Shown: positions 8,845 to 18,045 of the stretch, piece after piece
Position numbering within the stretch: position 1 is the first letter of the stretch
Layout: each line of letters starts with the position of its first letter
From: Hyphomicrobiaceae bacterium
GTDB taxonomy: Bacteria > Pseudomonadota > Alphaproteobacteria > Rhizobiales > Hyphomicrobiaceae
Assembly: GCA_022844275.1 (NCBI GenBank)
Contig: JALHMB010000001.1
Location: 372,001 to 436,000, forward strand
Direction of reading: 5' to 3'
DNA: 64,000 nt
Made by a program: the position numbers and the translations under genes
Notes under the pieces: model-generated
What the model was told of the DNA's origin: nothing
The model's input: the letters and a program-made list of their open reading frames with translations, nothing else
Databases searched by the model: none

Positions 8845-9852
8845 TCAGCTCCCCCAAACTGCGCGGAAGACGCGCAGCCAGTTGAGACCGAGAACCTTGC
8901 GGATGTCCTCGGCGGCAAAGCCGCGTTCGGCAAGGCGTCGCGTCAGGCGTGCAAGCGTCCGCGGCGTCTCGATGCCGGCCGGGTAGTAGTAGGGCGGCGG
9001 CGGATACTCCTCTCGCCGCCAATGGCCGTCCTTGATCCGCTGCTCGTAACGGGCAAGCGCGACGGTGTCGCTCTCCACGCCGTGTTGCCCTTCGTAGTAG
9101 TCGACGCCGATACCGACATTGTCGATCGAGGTCAGCTCGGCCTTGTAGACTATATCGTCGACGAAGCGGTCGAGGGATGGCCGAGCCTCGTTGCCGAGAA
9201 AGGCTGGAAAACCGACCGTCCCGACAATGCCGCCGCTCTGCGCGATGGCGCGGATGAGATCGTCGGGAACATTGCGGCGGTTCGGGTGCACGGCGAAGGC
9301 ATTGGCGTGCGAGATGACGACGGGCGCCGACGAAGCCTCGATCGCGTCGAAGGTCGTGCGCAGGCCCGTATGCGCGCAGTCGACGACGAGGCCGAGATCA
9401 TTGAGCCGCCTGATGAAGGCAAGGCCGAAGTGGCTCAGTCCGCTGTCCGTGCGTTCCGCGGCACCATCGCCGATGAGATTGCGTCGGTTGTAGCAGAGCT
9501 GGACCACGCGTAGGCCGGCCGCGGCAAAGGCGTCGAGGAAGTCGAGCTCGTCCTCGATGATGGCCGTGCCCTGGCAATGCAGGATAAGGCCGATCTTTCC
9601 TTCGGCTTTGGCGCGCTCGATGTCGGCGGCCGTGCACACGATCAGCGTGTCGTCGCGCTCGCGGACATAGCGGTGCCAGCCGCCGATCTCCCTGAGCCCG
9701 CTCTGCGCATTGCCGCTCATGCCAGTGACGGTCGGCGCGATCGCCGTGGCACCGCCTTCGCGCCACCAGTCCACATACTGGCGAGAGCGCGCGAGCGGGC
9801 ATGTCGCGTCGATGATGATGGCATCGCGGTGAAGGTGGAGGGGATCGTCCAT
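8845..9852 (-). CDS. M19 (membrane dipeptidase) family protein with altered metal site
   Basis: This 335-residue protein follows the M19 renal dipeptidase fold, including LRVVQLCYNRRNLIGDG, LSHFGLAFIRRLNDLGLVVD, CAHTG (H161), VVISHANA (H182) and GVDYYEG. Two metal-binding elements are changed. The usual N-terminal DGHxD reads DATCP (15-19), and the bridging Glu segment reads HCQG (92-95). It may therefore bind metal differently or hydrolyse another substrate. There is no signal peptide. The start at 9852 (MDDPLH) has family-like spacing. The gene lies 70 bases downstream of the transglutaminase gene on the same strand, so it may belong to that operon. Confidence 0.85.
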   Translation of the reverse strand: MDDPLHLHRDAIIIDATCPLARSRQYVDWWREGGATAIAPTVTGMSGNAQSGLREIGGWHRYVRERDDTLIVCTAADIERAKAEGKIGLILHCQGTAIIEDELDFLDAFAAAGLRVVQLCYNRRNLIGDGAAERTDSGLSHFGLAFIRRLNDLGLVVDCAHTGLRTTFDAIEASSAPVVISHANAFAVHPNRRNVPDDLIRAIAQSGGIVGTVGFPAFLGNEARPSLDRFVDDIVYKAELTSIDNVGIGVDYYEGQHGVESDTVALARYEQRIKDGHWRREEYPPPPYYYPAGIETPRTLARLTRRLAERGFAAEDIRKVLGLNWLRVFRAVWGS

Positions 9853-9922
9853 GGCGCGCTCCTGGCTCCGGCAGCAGTCCAGCAAGTATAGGACCGCCCG
9901 CCGCAGACGACTACGAGGACGC

Positions 9923-10747
9923 CTACTCCTGAATCATGGCACGGCCTTGCTCGACGTGGATTGCCACGTCGAGATCCTCCACACCGCCGCCGACACGCGC
10001 GCCACGCACGGCGGCGGCCTCCCGCGCATCGCACCCGATCGCGACGCGCACATGTTGCCCGCTCGTACAAACGCCATTGGCCGGGTCGAAGGCAATCCAG
10101 CCCAGGCGCGGCACGTTGATCTCCGCCCAGGCGTGACCGGCTTCCTGATCGATGCGGTCCGTCCTGAGAAAGTACCCGCTGACGTAGCGTGCAGGCATCC
10201 CGAGCGCCCGCGCCGTCGCCAGCAGGATGTGCGTGAAGTCCTGGCAAATGCCCTTCTTCGCCTCGAAGGCCTCGCTCGCCGTGGTCTCCGGCTTTGTCGC
10301 GCCGATCACGAACGTCATGGCCTTGTGAATGCCGCGATTGAGCGCGTGCAGCGTCGCGAGCGCATCGCCACCCTGTCCAGCCGATGTCTCTCGCGCGAAG
10401 CGTCGGAGCGACGGCGTAAGCCGCGTCAGTGCCGTCTCGCGCAGGAAGAGCCGCGCCGGCTGGCGCTCCACCGCGCCGCGGATGAAGCCGTTGGTGTCGC
10501 GCGTGTCGACCTCGCCCTCGATGGTGATCGTCGCGTGCGAGAGCGGTCCATGCAGAAACACGAGATGCGTGATGTTGCCATAGGCATCCTCGCTGCGCTC
10601 AAGGCGCGCGTCGGCATCGACGGCAACGCGCCAGCTCCGCACGAACTGCCCTTCGTGAGGCCGCGGCGTCAAGCGCAACAGCTGCAGCGCGTCGCTCGCG
10701 GGCTCGTCGTAAGTATAGCGCGTCTCGTGCCGGACTTTGATGCGCAT
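9923..10747 (-). CDS. Transglutaminase-like cysteine protein (N-terminal beta region plus TG core)
   Basis: This 274-residue protein opens with the bacterial transglutaminase N-terminal region (MRIKVRHETRYTYDEPASDA). It then has a transglutaminase-like core with Cys168 (KKGICQDFTH), His205 (GHAWAEI) and Asp221 (IAFDPANG) as the catalytic triad, the usual arrangement. It is probably a peptidase or amide-forming enzyme of the cytoplasm. It is the third gene of a cluster with an alpha-E protein and a circularly permuted ATP-grasp enzyme, a combination predicted in comparative work (Iyer and Aravind) to make and process a small peptide. The start codon lies 6 bases from a palindromic repeat. Confidence 0.93.
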   Translation of the reverse strand: MRIKVRHETRYTYDEPASDALQLLRLTPRPHEGQFVRSWRVAVDADARLERSEDAYGNITHLVFLHGPLSHATITIEGEVDTRDTNGFIRGAVERQPARLFLRETALTRLTPSLRRFARETSAGQGGDALATLHALNRGIHKAMTFVIGATKPETTASEAFEAKKGICQDFTHILLATARALGMPARYVSGYFLRTDRIDQEAGHAWAEINVPRLGWIAFDPANGVCTSGQHVRVAIGCDAREAAAVRGARVGGGVEDLDVAIHVEQGRAMIQE

Positions 10748-10753
10748 GGCGGG

Positions 10754-10831
10754 CTAGTGTCCCGTTTCCGAAGTTCGCCACACCCCGAAGCTCGCGCCGC
10801 GAGCGAACTTCGGAAACAAAAGGGACACTAG
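10754..10831. repeat. Palindromic repeat family A, copy 1
   Basis: The element is bounded by CTAGTGTCCC and GGGACACTAG. Inside, GTTTCCGAAGTTCGC is perfectly complementary to GCGAACTTCGGAAAC, giving a long hairpin of 78 bases. It lies between the transglutaminase and alpha-E genes. Related copies are at 11862-11939, 38600-38676 and a fragment at 62987. Confidence 0.92.
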
Positions 10832-10844
10832 GATCCCACTCTTA

Positions 10845-10919
10845 CTAGTGTGATTCAAATCGAGAAATTCGCTCGATGCCGTGCCGCGAGATGTGGCGAA
10901 TTTCTCGATCATCACACTA
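10845..10919. repeat. Palindromic repeat family B, copy 1
   Basis: The element is bounded by CTAGTGTGAT and ATCACACTA, with an internal perfect pair ATCGAGAAATTCGC / GCGAATTTCTCGAT. Its right edge supplies the TAG stop codon of the alpha-E gene (10917-10919). A family A copy is 13 bases away, the same pairing as at 38.5 kb. Confidence 0.92.
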
Positions 10920-11861
10920 CGAGAGGTACTGCTGGGTGATGGCGGCGCCCAGCTTGTTGTTCTCTTCGATGAAATCGACGAGAAACTCGTGCAGACCTGA
11001 CTGGAAGATCTGATCCATTTTGGCGTTTTGCAGGCGCGCCGTCGTTGAGCGCGCGATGTGCTGGGCCGGACCCTGGCGGCCATAGGCCTCGGCGATCTTA
11101 TCGAGATAGTCGTTGAGCTCGAGATAACACGAGATGAGCGAGCGCGGCTGCTCGGGCCTGAGGATCAGGAAGTCCGCCACGAGCCACGGCTTGACGTTCT
11201 CACGGTACACCCAGTGATAGGACGTGAGCGCGTTCACGCTGCGCAGAATCGACGACCACTGGAAATAATCGAGTCCTCCGCCGACCGGCTCTTTCTCGGG
11301 CAGCAACAGGTGGTACTTGACGTCGAGCAGGCGCGCCATGTTGTCGGCCCGCTCGATGAATGTGCCGAGGCGCTGGAACCAGTACTGGTCGGAGCGCAGC
11401 ATGGTGCGATAGGCCGCGCCGTCGAAGCGCAGCGACATCTGCTGCACGCGCTGCAGGAACTGCGTGAGCGCCGACTGCGAGATGCCGTCGAACTCGATGC
11501 CGCGCATCTCGTTCCAGCCCTCGTTCAGGATCTCCCACATCTCGCTCGTGATGGCGGTCCGCACGGCGCGCGCGTTCGCGCGCGCGGTCTCGATGCAGGC
11601 CTTGATCGAGCTCGAATTGGCCGATGAATCGACGATGTAGCGGATCACATTCTCGCGCGTCGCACCGTCGGGGTAGAGCGCCTCGAACTCATCGGCACAG
11701 GCCGCAGTCGCGATCGCCGACTCCCACTCGTTGGAAGCTCCCGCGTAGGCGGACGGAAGTGCGGCGAGGCGCTGCGCCACGTGAAGAATGCGCGCCAAGT
11801 TTTCCGCGCGCTCGGTGTAGCGCGAGAGCCAGTAGAGATTGTCTGCCATTCGCGAGAGCAT
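10917..11861 (-). CDS. Alpha-E domain protein
   Basis: This 314-residue all-helical protein opens MLSRMADNLYWLSRYTERAE, the typical start of the alpha-E family (DUF403). It is normally encoded beside a circularly permuted ATP-grasp enzyme and a transglutaminase, as here. It has no known catalytic motif. A scaffolding or peptide-handling role in the cluster is inferred, not shown. The TAG stop lies inside the edge of a family B palindrome, so the last codons (TQQYLS) abut the repeat; the start abuts another repeat (11862). Length is normal. Confidence 0.93.
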   Translation of the reverse strand: MLSRMADNLYWLSRYTERAENLARILHVAQRLAALPSAYAGASNEWESAIATAACADEFEALYPDGATRENVIRYIVDSSANSSSIKACIETARANARAVRTAITSEMWEILNEGWNEMRGIEFDGISQSALTQFLQRVQQMSLRFDGAAYRTMLRSDQYWFQRLGTFIERADNMARLLDVKYHLLLPEKEPVGGGLDYFQWSSILRSVNALTSYHWVYRENVKPWLVADFLILRPEQPRSLISCYLELNDYLDKIAEAYGRQGPAQHIARSTTARLQNAKMDQIFQSGLHEFLVDFIEENNKLGAAITQQYLS

Positions 11862-11939
11862 CTAGCGTCCCGATTCCGAAGTTCGCCACACCCCGATGCC
11901 GATGTTCCGAGCGAATTTCAGCATCTGAAGAGACACTAG
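11862..11939. repeat. Palindromic repeat family A, copy 2 (degenerate)
   Basis: It starts CTAGCGTCCCGATTCCGAAG and ends GAGACACTAG. The same boundaries and core GAAGTTCGCCACACCCCGA as copy 1 are present, but the right arm has drifted. It fills the spacer between the alpha-E and ATP-grasp genes. Confidence 0.85.
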
Positions 11940-11958
11940 ACTATGCACCGCACGAGGC

Positions 11959-13392
11959 TCAGGTCTCCACCACCCAGGTGTCCTTCGTACCACCACCTTG
12001 GGAGGAATTCACGACCAGAGAACCTTCCTTGAGCGCGACGCGCGTAAGCCCCCCGGGAACGCAGCGCACACCGTCGGCGCCGCAGAGAACATAGGGCCTG
12101 AGGTCGACGTGGCGCGGCGCGAGGCCGGAGTCAACGAAGCACGGCACGGTCGAGAGCGCGAGCGTCGGCTGGGCAATGAAGTCGTCCGGATGAGCCTTGA
12201 GCTTGGCGGCGAACGTGTCCCGCTCGGCCTTGGTCGCGTGCGGGCCGACAAGCATCCCATAGCCGCCCGAGCCGTTGACCTCCTTGACGACCAGCTCATG
12301 GAGCCGCGAGAGGACGTAGCGGAGGGCCTCGGGCTCGCGGCAGCGGTGCGTCGGCACGTTTGAAAGGATCGGCTTCTCGCCGAGATAGAATTCCGTGATC
12401 TCGGGCATGTAGCTGTAGATGGCTTTGTCGTCGCCGACGCCCGTGCCGATGGCGTTGGAAATCGTGATGTTGCCCGACTTGTAGGCCGACATGAGGCCCG
12501 GCACGCCGAGCATCGAGCTCGGGTTGAACGCGATCGGGTCGATGAAATCATCGTCGATGCGCCGGTAGATGACATCGACGCGACGCGGCCCCTCGGTCGT
12601 GCGCATGTAGACGAAGTTGTCGCGTACGAGGAGGTCTCGGCCCTCGACGAGCTCCACGCCCATCTTGTCGGCCAGGAAGGAATGCTCGTAGTAGGCCGAA
12701 TTGAACGGCCCCGGCGTCAGCAGCACAACGGTCGGATCGCGCGAGGCCGAGCGCGGCGCTACGGAGCGGAGCGTCTCAAGCAGGGCATCGGGATAGTTGT
12801 CGACAGGTGCCACGCGGAGCGAGCCGAACAGCTCCGGCATGAGCCGCATCATGGCCTCGCGGTTCTCCAGCATGTAGGAGACGCCCGAAGGCGTGCGCGC
12901 GTTGTCCTCGAGCACGTAGAACGTATCGGCGTCCACGCGGACGATGTCGATCCCGGCAATGTGGACGTGGATGCCGCCAGGGGGCGTGAAATGGGTCATC
13001 TCCGGCTGGAAGGCCGGGTTCTGCAGGATCAGCTCTTCGGGGACGATACCAGCAGCGACGATCTCCCGGTCGCCGTAGCTGTCCGCGATGAAGGCATTGA
13101 GCGCTTTGACCCGCTGCTCGAGCCCGCGCACGAGCTTCTGCCACTCGGTGGAGGTCAGCACGCGCGGCACGATATCGAAGGGAATGAGCCGCTCGGTGCC
13201 CTGGTTGTCGCCGTAGACGTTGAAGGTGATGCCGATGCGGCGGAAGAAATGCTCGGCTTCGAGCTTGCGGTTAACCAGGAGCTCCCGGGGGGCCTGCTTG
13301 AGCCATTCCGAGATGACCTCGTATCCCGCGCGCACGCCCCCGTCAGGTACATTCATCTCGTCGAAGAATGCGGCAGCGGGGGCAGCAGACAT
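11959..13392 (-). CDS. Circularly permuted type 2 ATP-grasp enzyme
   Basis: This 477-residue cytoplasmic enzyme has the hallmarks of the family: FFDEMNVPDGGVRAGYE at the start, RLIPFDIVPRVLTSTEW, DIVRVDADTFYVLEDNARTP, then GSGGYGMLVGPHAT in the ATP-binding part and FIAQPTLALSTVPCF before a C-terminal region ending in GGTKDTWVV. It should ligate a carboxylate to an amine using ATP. It is the first gene of the ATP-grasp/alpha-E/transglutaminase operon on the minus strand and is probably transcribed from the region near 13400-13570, which it shares with a divergent EamA gene. Confidence 0.95.
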   Translation of the reverse strand: MSAAPAAAFFDEMNVPDGGVRAGYEVISEWLKQAPRELLVNRKLEAEHFFRRIGITFNVYGDNQGTERLIPFDIVPRVLTSTEWQKLVRGLEQRVKALNAFIADSYGDREIVAAGIVPEELILQNPAFQPEMTHFTPPGGIHVHIAGIDIVRVDADTFYVLEDNARTPSGVSYMLENREAMMRLMPELFGSLRVAPVDNYPDALLETLRSVAPRSASRDPTVVLLTPGPFNSAYYEHSFLADKMGVELVEGRDLLVRDNFVYMRTTEGPRRVDVIYRRIDDDFIDPIAFNPSSMLGVPGLMSAYKSGNITISNAIGTGVGDDKAIYSYMPEITEFYLGEKPILSNVPTHRCREPEALRYVLSRLHELVVKEVNGSGGYGMLVGPHATKAERDTFAAKLKAHPDDFIAQPTLALSTVPCFVDSGLAPRHVDLRPYVLCGADGVRCVPGGLTRVALKEGSLVVNSSQGGGTKDTWVVET

Positions 13393-13571
13393 GGGCTCTC
13401 CTTAGGAGCAAGCTGGGCACAACAGTGGATACTAGAGTCGCCCGCTGCGCAATTGAAGCGTTTACTGATCGGGCATTTGCCAACTTATCGGGCGCCGGGC
13501 GAGGCTCCGTCGCCGCAGATGCCGCCGATTTGGGCACCCCCCCGGGGAGGTGCCTTCAGGAGGAGAAGGGC

Positions 13572-14009
13572 ATGAGAAGCGTGCTTCAGACGTGGCAGCT
13601 GTGGGCGGCACTTTCGGCGGTCTTTGCGGCCCTGACGGCCATATTCGCGAAGGTGGGCGTTGAGAATGTCGGATCGGACTTCGCGACCTTCATCCGGACC
13701 TGCGTGATCCTGCTCGTCGTCGCGGCACTCCTCCTGGCAACCGGCCAGTGGCAATCGCCGGGAAGCGTATCGGGACGCACGTACGTCTTTCTCATCCTGT
13801 CAGGCGTAGCGACGGGGGCGTCGTGGCTCTGCTACTTCCGCGCCTTGAAGCTCGGGGATGCGGCGCGCGTCGCGCCTATCGATAAGCTGAGCGTGGTGCT
13901 GGTCGCTATCTTCGGTGTCGTATTGCTCGGCGAGAGGCTCTCGGCGCCCAACTGGCTCGGCGTCGCCATGATCGGGGCGGGCGCCATCCTCGTCGCTCAT
14001 CAGGCTTGA
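13572..14009 (+). CDS. Small EamA-domain membrane protein
   Basis: This 145-residue protein has about five hydrophobic helices and one EamA domain. It includes AVFAALTAIFAKVGVENVGSD and ends FGVVLLGERLSAPNWLGVAM...GAILVAH, like the half-size members of the drug/metabolite transporter superfamily that work as dimers. The ATG at 13572 has an excellent ribosome site (AGGAGGAGAAGGGC). It diverges from the ATP-grasp gene and converges on the glycosyltransferase gene. The substrate is unknown. Confidence 0.9.
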   Translation: MRSVLQTWQLWAALSAVFAALTAIFAKVGVENVGSDFATFIRTCVILLVVAALLLATGQWQSPGSVSGRTYVFLILSGVATGASWLCYFRALKLGDAARVAPIDKLSVVLVAIFGVVLLGERLSAPNWLGVAMIGAGAILVAHQA

Positions 14010-14025
14010 GTGCCCGCCGGGCGCC

Positions 14026-15237
14026 TCAAGCCTTGCTTCGTGTGCCGACCAGCCGTCCGAGCGCTCGTCGACCGGCGACCTTTGCATCAAAAACAGCTCT
14101 GTGGATCTTTCCATCAAGGCCCAGGCCAAGGTGCTTCCGCCAAGCTTCGAACTCCTGCACCTGCGCGGCCGCGCTATCACTGTGTTGACCGAGATGTCTG
14201 AACTCTCGGCCATAGATTTCATATGCAGCCCAGAAGTGTTTTCGGTTCTCGGGACCTAGATCGAGACAATCCGCTCCGCTCCATTCGCTAGCGTAGCTCC
14301 AGCCCTCCTCCTTCCTAATAAGCTCCATCGCAATCTGGGCATGTGCTTTGGCAAGAAGCTGATCTGCTCGAAGCTGTGGCGCAGAGCGCTGGAGGGCCCT
14401 CATGAATACGTCGAAAGGTACTCGAAAATAGAAGGGATAGTGGACAGTGCGAACGAAGTTGTGGCCGTCACTTCCCGAATAGGTAAGCCCCCGCATCAGG
14501 CTGCCAAAATCAAATGCACAAATACCCTCCTCACTTGCGAGCTCATAGCAGAGTATCTTGCTGGCACCACCTAGCGAGATGAAGGCCGTGTCTATCTTAT
14601 TGGCGCGGATCGCGGTCGACAGATCCGCTTTAATGGCATCGAGGTGCTCGCCGACGCGTCGGGTCTCCGGATGGAAGCTGATCTGAGCGTCTTCCGGCCA
14701 ATAGTCCCTTGCAACTGACCTGTATTCCGGATCGCTGAACAGCTTCTGAAGAATTCCAGCCTCTGCTCCTGCGAACAAGCATCTTCTGCCCGAGACATAG
14801 TTCCGGAATTCATATCTCAACCAGTCGAAGAAAAGTTGCGATACCTCGGCTCCGGGATTGCGGTGCAAATTGCTTGCCCGCTGGAAGGACCATTTAGGAA
14901 ACTCTCTCTGGTTCGTCAGCCAGCCGTCATGGAAATCAAGATAGCTGCAGTTCTCATACGCCGCCTGCAGGCGGGCGGCATGTTCTGGCTTTAATCCCGG
15001 GTGCCCAAACGCGACAGTCGATGAGACTTTGCCAACTTCGGCCTCTGCGGCGGATGCCCAATAGACAGGGACGCTATTCTGGCACGCGATTAGGAACATC
15101 AGCTCCATATCGCCTAGACGCAGAAAGCTGAATGGCCTTTCAGCGCCCATCAGCTCGGAAATTCGACGACATTCCGAGCGTCGGATCTCCACATTCGTCG
15201 GACGATAGTGGCCAAATGTATTCGTAGCCTTGTCCAT
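14026..15237 (-). CDS. GT-D fold glycosyltransferase-like protein
   Basis: This 403-residue cytoplasmic protein resembles the GT-D (DUF1792-type) glycosyltransferase fold. It has FSFLRLGDMELMF near residue 36 (family: RxGDGE) and DTAFISLGGASKILCYELA...GICAFDFGSL later, matching the sugar-nucleotide part of that fold. The C-terminal third is helical and basic with no recognised domain. ATG 15237 is preferred to an in-frame GTG at 15258. Its codons look more AT-rich than the neighbours, and no cell-surface polysaccharide genes are adjacent, which may mean acquisition by transfer. The acceptor is unknown. Confidence 0.7.
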   Translation of the reverse strand: MDKATNTFGHYRPTNVEIRRSECRRISELMGAERPFSFLRLGDMELMFLIACQNSVPVYWASAAEAEVGKVSSTVAFGHPGLKPEHAARLQAAYENCSYLDFHDGWLTNQREFPKWSFQRASNLHRNPGAEVSQLFFDWLRYEFRNYVSGRRCLFAGAEAGILQKLFSDPEYRSVARDYWPEDAQISFHPETRRVGEHLDAIKADLSTAIRANKIDTAFISLGGASKILCYELASEEGICAFDFGSLMRGLTYSGSDGHNFVRTVHYPFYFRVPFDVFMRALQRSAPQLRADQLLAKAHAQIAMELIRKEEGWSYASEWSGADCLDLGPENRKHFWAAYEIYGREFRHLGQHSDSAAAQVQEFEAWRKHLGLGLDGKIHRAVFDAKVAGRRALGRLVGTRSKA

Positions 15238-15385
15238 TGCGATATATGCCCCCACCACTCAATAAATTGTGCTGTTTCATACAGCAGGTACACAAAAATG
15301 CAGCGAGCTCTTGATGATCCCAGAGGCCCCAGAGCGGGGCATTGAATAGCACCGTACTGGCAATGGCAACCGCCTGGCAGAATTA

Positions 15386-16750
15386 TCACCCGCCCGACAG
15401 CAACCGGCGCATGGTCACAGCATACCGCGCGCGGATTGCTTCGCCCTTGATGTGGCGGCCATCCCTTACGACCAGACGCCCACCTGCGTAGACTTCGCGG
15501 ACGGCAGGGCCAGATGCAAAGATCCAGGCATCGAGGAGCGCATCTCCATCTCGAGCCACGAGCGAAGGATTGGTGTCGTCGAGAACGACGATATCTGCGG
15601 ACTTGCCGACCTCGATGGCGCCGGCCTCCGACGCCAGAGCGCGCGTCCCGCCCGCGAGGGCGGCATCGAAGATCGTACGCCCTGTCGACGTCCGCGAGAC
15701 GCCCGTCAGGCAGTTGCGCCGCTGGTCGCGAAGCCGCTGGCCGTATTCGAGGGTGCGCAGTTCCTCGTTGGCGGCAATGCGGATGTTGCTGTCCGTGCCC
15801 ACGGCAAAGTGGCCGCCCGCATTCTGGTAGCCGACGCCGGCGAAGATGCCATCGCCAAGGCTCGACTCCGTGATCGGGCAAAGGCCGACCGTGGCACCGG
15901 ATCGCGCGAGCCGCGCAGTTTCGTCCTCCGTCATGTGCGTGCAGTGGATGAGACACCATCGGCTGTCGAGGCCGGCGTTATCGAGCAGCCATTCCACGGG
16001 GCGCGCGCCGGACCACTTGAAGCATTCCTCGACCTCGGCCACCTGCTCAGCAGCGTGAATGTGTACGGGCCCGTCTGGATAGGCTTGGAGAAGCGTCCGC
16101 AGCTCCGGTGCATCGACCGCGCGCAGGGAATGCGGGGCAATGCCGAGCTTGGCGCCGTCCAGAGAAGCGACGTGGCGTCCGCTCGATGCCAGGAGGTCGG
16201 CGAAGCCGTCGAGGTCCGAGAGAAAGCGGATCTGGCCCGGCTTCGCCGGCCGCCCGCCGCACCCGCCGTGGGCATAGAAGCTCGGCAGCAGCGTGAGGCC
16301 GATGCCGCTGGTCTTCGCTGCTGCGACGATGCGGGCACCAGTTTCCGCAGGATCGGCATAGCGGCGACCGTCGGGCGCATTGTGCAGGTAGTGGAACTCG
16401 CCGACGGTTGTGAAGCCAGCTTCGAGCATCTCCGCATAGGCGAGCGCGGCGACCGCCTCGATATCATCGGGCGTCATCTCCGCGAGGAAGCGGTACATGA
16501 CTTCGCGCCACGTCCAGAAACTGTCCTCAGCAGGGCCGCGTGTCTCCGCGAGGCCTGCCATGGCGCGCTGGAAGGCATGACTGTGCACATTGGTGAGACC
16601 GGGTACGGCGATGCCCGAAATACGCTCAGCATTCGCTGAGGGCGGAGCGCCAACCGCAATTGCTGAAATCTTGCGACCGTTCAGGGTGATCAGGATGTCG
16701 CGGCGCCAGCCATCGGAGAGCAGCGCCCTGCTGAAATGAAGCTCGACCAC
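15386..16750 (-). CDS. hutF: Formimidoylglutamate deiminase
   Basis: This 454-residue amidohydrolase converts N-formimino-L-glutamate to N-formyl-L-glutamate and ammonia in the five-step histidine pathway. Family features are [17 protein letters not shown] (metal-binding HxH), [31 protein letters not shown] and the later [16 protein letters not shown]. The GTG at 16750 starts the family-like N-terminus ([11 protein letters not shown]); an upstream GTG at 16783 is less likely. It is divergent from hutI, so the 90-base gap probably contains both promoters. The HutG deformylase that would finish the pathway is not in the window. Confidence 0.95.
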   Translation of the reverse strand: MVELHFSRALLSDGWRRDILITLNGRKISAIAVGAPPSANAERISGIAVPGLTNVHSHAFQRAMAGLAETRGPAEDSFWTWREVMYRFLAEMTPDDIEAVAALAYAEMLEAGFTTVGEFHYLHNAPDGRRYADPAETGARIVAAAKTSGIGLTLLPSFYAHGGCGGRPAKPGQIRFLSDLDGFADLLASSGRHVASLDGAKLGIAPHSLRAVDAPELRTLLQAYPDGPVHIHAAEQVAEVEECFKWSGARPVEWLLDNAGLDSRWCLIHCTHMTEDETARLARSGATVGLCPITESSLGDGIFAGVGYQNAGGHFAVGTDSNIRIAANEELRTLEYGQRLRDQRRNCLTGVSRTSTGRTIFDAALAGGTRALASEAGAIEVGKSADIVVLDDTNPSLVARDGDALLDAWIFASGPAVREVYAGGRLVVRDGRHIKGEAIRARYAVTMRRLLSGG

Positions 16751-16839
16751 GGCAAGGTCCCGAAGCTGGATTAGACAAGTCACATTGGTCAGACTACCGT
16801 TTGCCGTCCATAAGAAACTTCAAGTGCGGAGCAGCGGCC

Positions 16840-18045
16840 ATGCACGTGGACAGCATTTGGACGGGCGGCAGGATCGCGACGCTCGATCCGGCGCTGCCCG
16901 GGCTCGGGATCATCGAGAACGGAGCGATCGCTGCAAAGGACGGCCGTATTGTCTGGGTGGGTGCTGCCGCGGAATCGCGCGCAATTGAGACGCGCGAACG
17001 AATCGAACTCGACGGACGCTGGGTTACGCCGGGCCTCGTCGATTGCCATACGCACCTCGTCTATGCGGGCAACCGTGCGCATGAATTCGAACTTCGGCTG
17101 GCCGGTGCGAGCTACGAAGAAATCGCGCGGGCGGGCGGGGGGATTGCTTCGACCGTGAAAGCGACCCGCGCGGCCTCGGAAGCCGACCTCGTGCAGTCGG
17201 CGCTGCCGCGCCTGGATGCGCTGATCGCCGAGGGTGTGACCACCATCGAGATCAAGTCCGGCTATGGGCTCGATAAGGCGACCGAGACGCGCCAGCTCCG
17301 CGCGGCGCGCGCTCTGGAGAGCCATCGGCCCATATCAGTAACGACGACTTTCCTCGGCGCGCACGCACTGCCTCCCGAAGCCAAGGGCGACAAGGATACT
17401 TATATCGACACCGTCTGCCGCAGAATGCTTCCGACCATCGCCGCTGAAGGCCTCGCCGATGCTGTCGACGCCTTCATGGAGGGCATTGCCTTCAGCGCCG
17501 AGCAGACGCAGCGGGTCTTTGATGCTGCAGTCGAGTTCGGATTGCCAGTGAAGCTCCACGGCGACCAGCTCTCCAATCTCGGCGGCGCCAAGCTCGCCGC
17601 GCGCTACGGCGCTCTATCCGCCGATCACCTCGAATACGCGGACGAGGAAGGCGCGATTGCCATGGCCAAATCCGGCACGGTGGCTGTGCTGCTCCCCGGC
17701 GCGTATTACTTCATTCGCGAGACGCACAAGCCACCCGTCGATATCTTCCGCAAGCATGGCGTCAAGATTGCCATCGCAACCGACAGCAATCCTGGATCGT
17801 CCCCTCTCACCTCGCTACTGCTGACCATGAACATGGCCGCAACACTGTTCCGGCTGTCCGTCGACGAGATCATCGCCGCCGTAACGCGCGAGGCTGCGCG
17901 TGCGCTTGGACGCCTCGATGAGGTCGGCACGATCGAAGCCGGCAAGTCTTGTGATCTCGCGATCTGGAATGTCGAGCGCCTTGCCGAATTGCCCTATCGC
18001 ATGGGTTTCAATCCGTTGCACGCGCGCATCTGGAGAGGCCGTTGA
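16840..18045 (+). CDS. hutI: Imidazolonepropionase
   Basis: This 401-residue metal-dependent amidohydrolase opens the ring of 4-imidazolone-5-propanoate to give N-formimino-L-glutamate. It shows [24 protein letters not shown] (metal HxH), [41 protein letters not shown] and the late [10 protein letters not shown] with the metal Asp. The ATG at 16840 begins [12 protein letters not shown], the usual N-terminus. The stop overlaps the hutH start. It is the first gene of hutI-hutH-hutU. Confidence 0.97.
   Translation: MHVDSIWTGGRIATLDPALPGLGIIENGAIAAKDGRIVWVGAAAESRAIETRERIELDGRWVTPGLVDCHTHLVYAGNRAHEFELRLAGASYEEIARAGGGIASTVKATRAASEADLVQSALPRLDALIAEGVTTIEIKSGYGLDKATETRQLRAARALESHRPISVTTTFLGAHALPPEAKGDKDTYIDTVCRRMLPTIAAEGLADAVDAFMEGIAFSAEQTQRVFDAAVEFGLPVKLHGDQLSNLGGAKLAARYGALSADHLEYADEEGAIAMAKSGTVAVLLPGAYYFIRETHKPPVDIFRKHGVKIAIATDSNPGSSPLTSLLLTMNMAATLFRLSVDEIIAAVTREAARALGRLDEVGTIEAGKSCDLAIWNVERLAELPYRMGFNPLHARIWRGR

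Noticed and set aside
16751-16839. HutC-type operator between hutF and hutI
   Set aside because: The gap must hold the promoters, but I could not identify a convincing palindrome matching a known HutC site.
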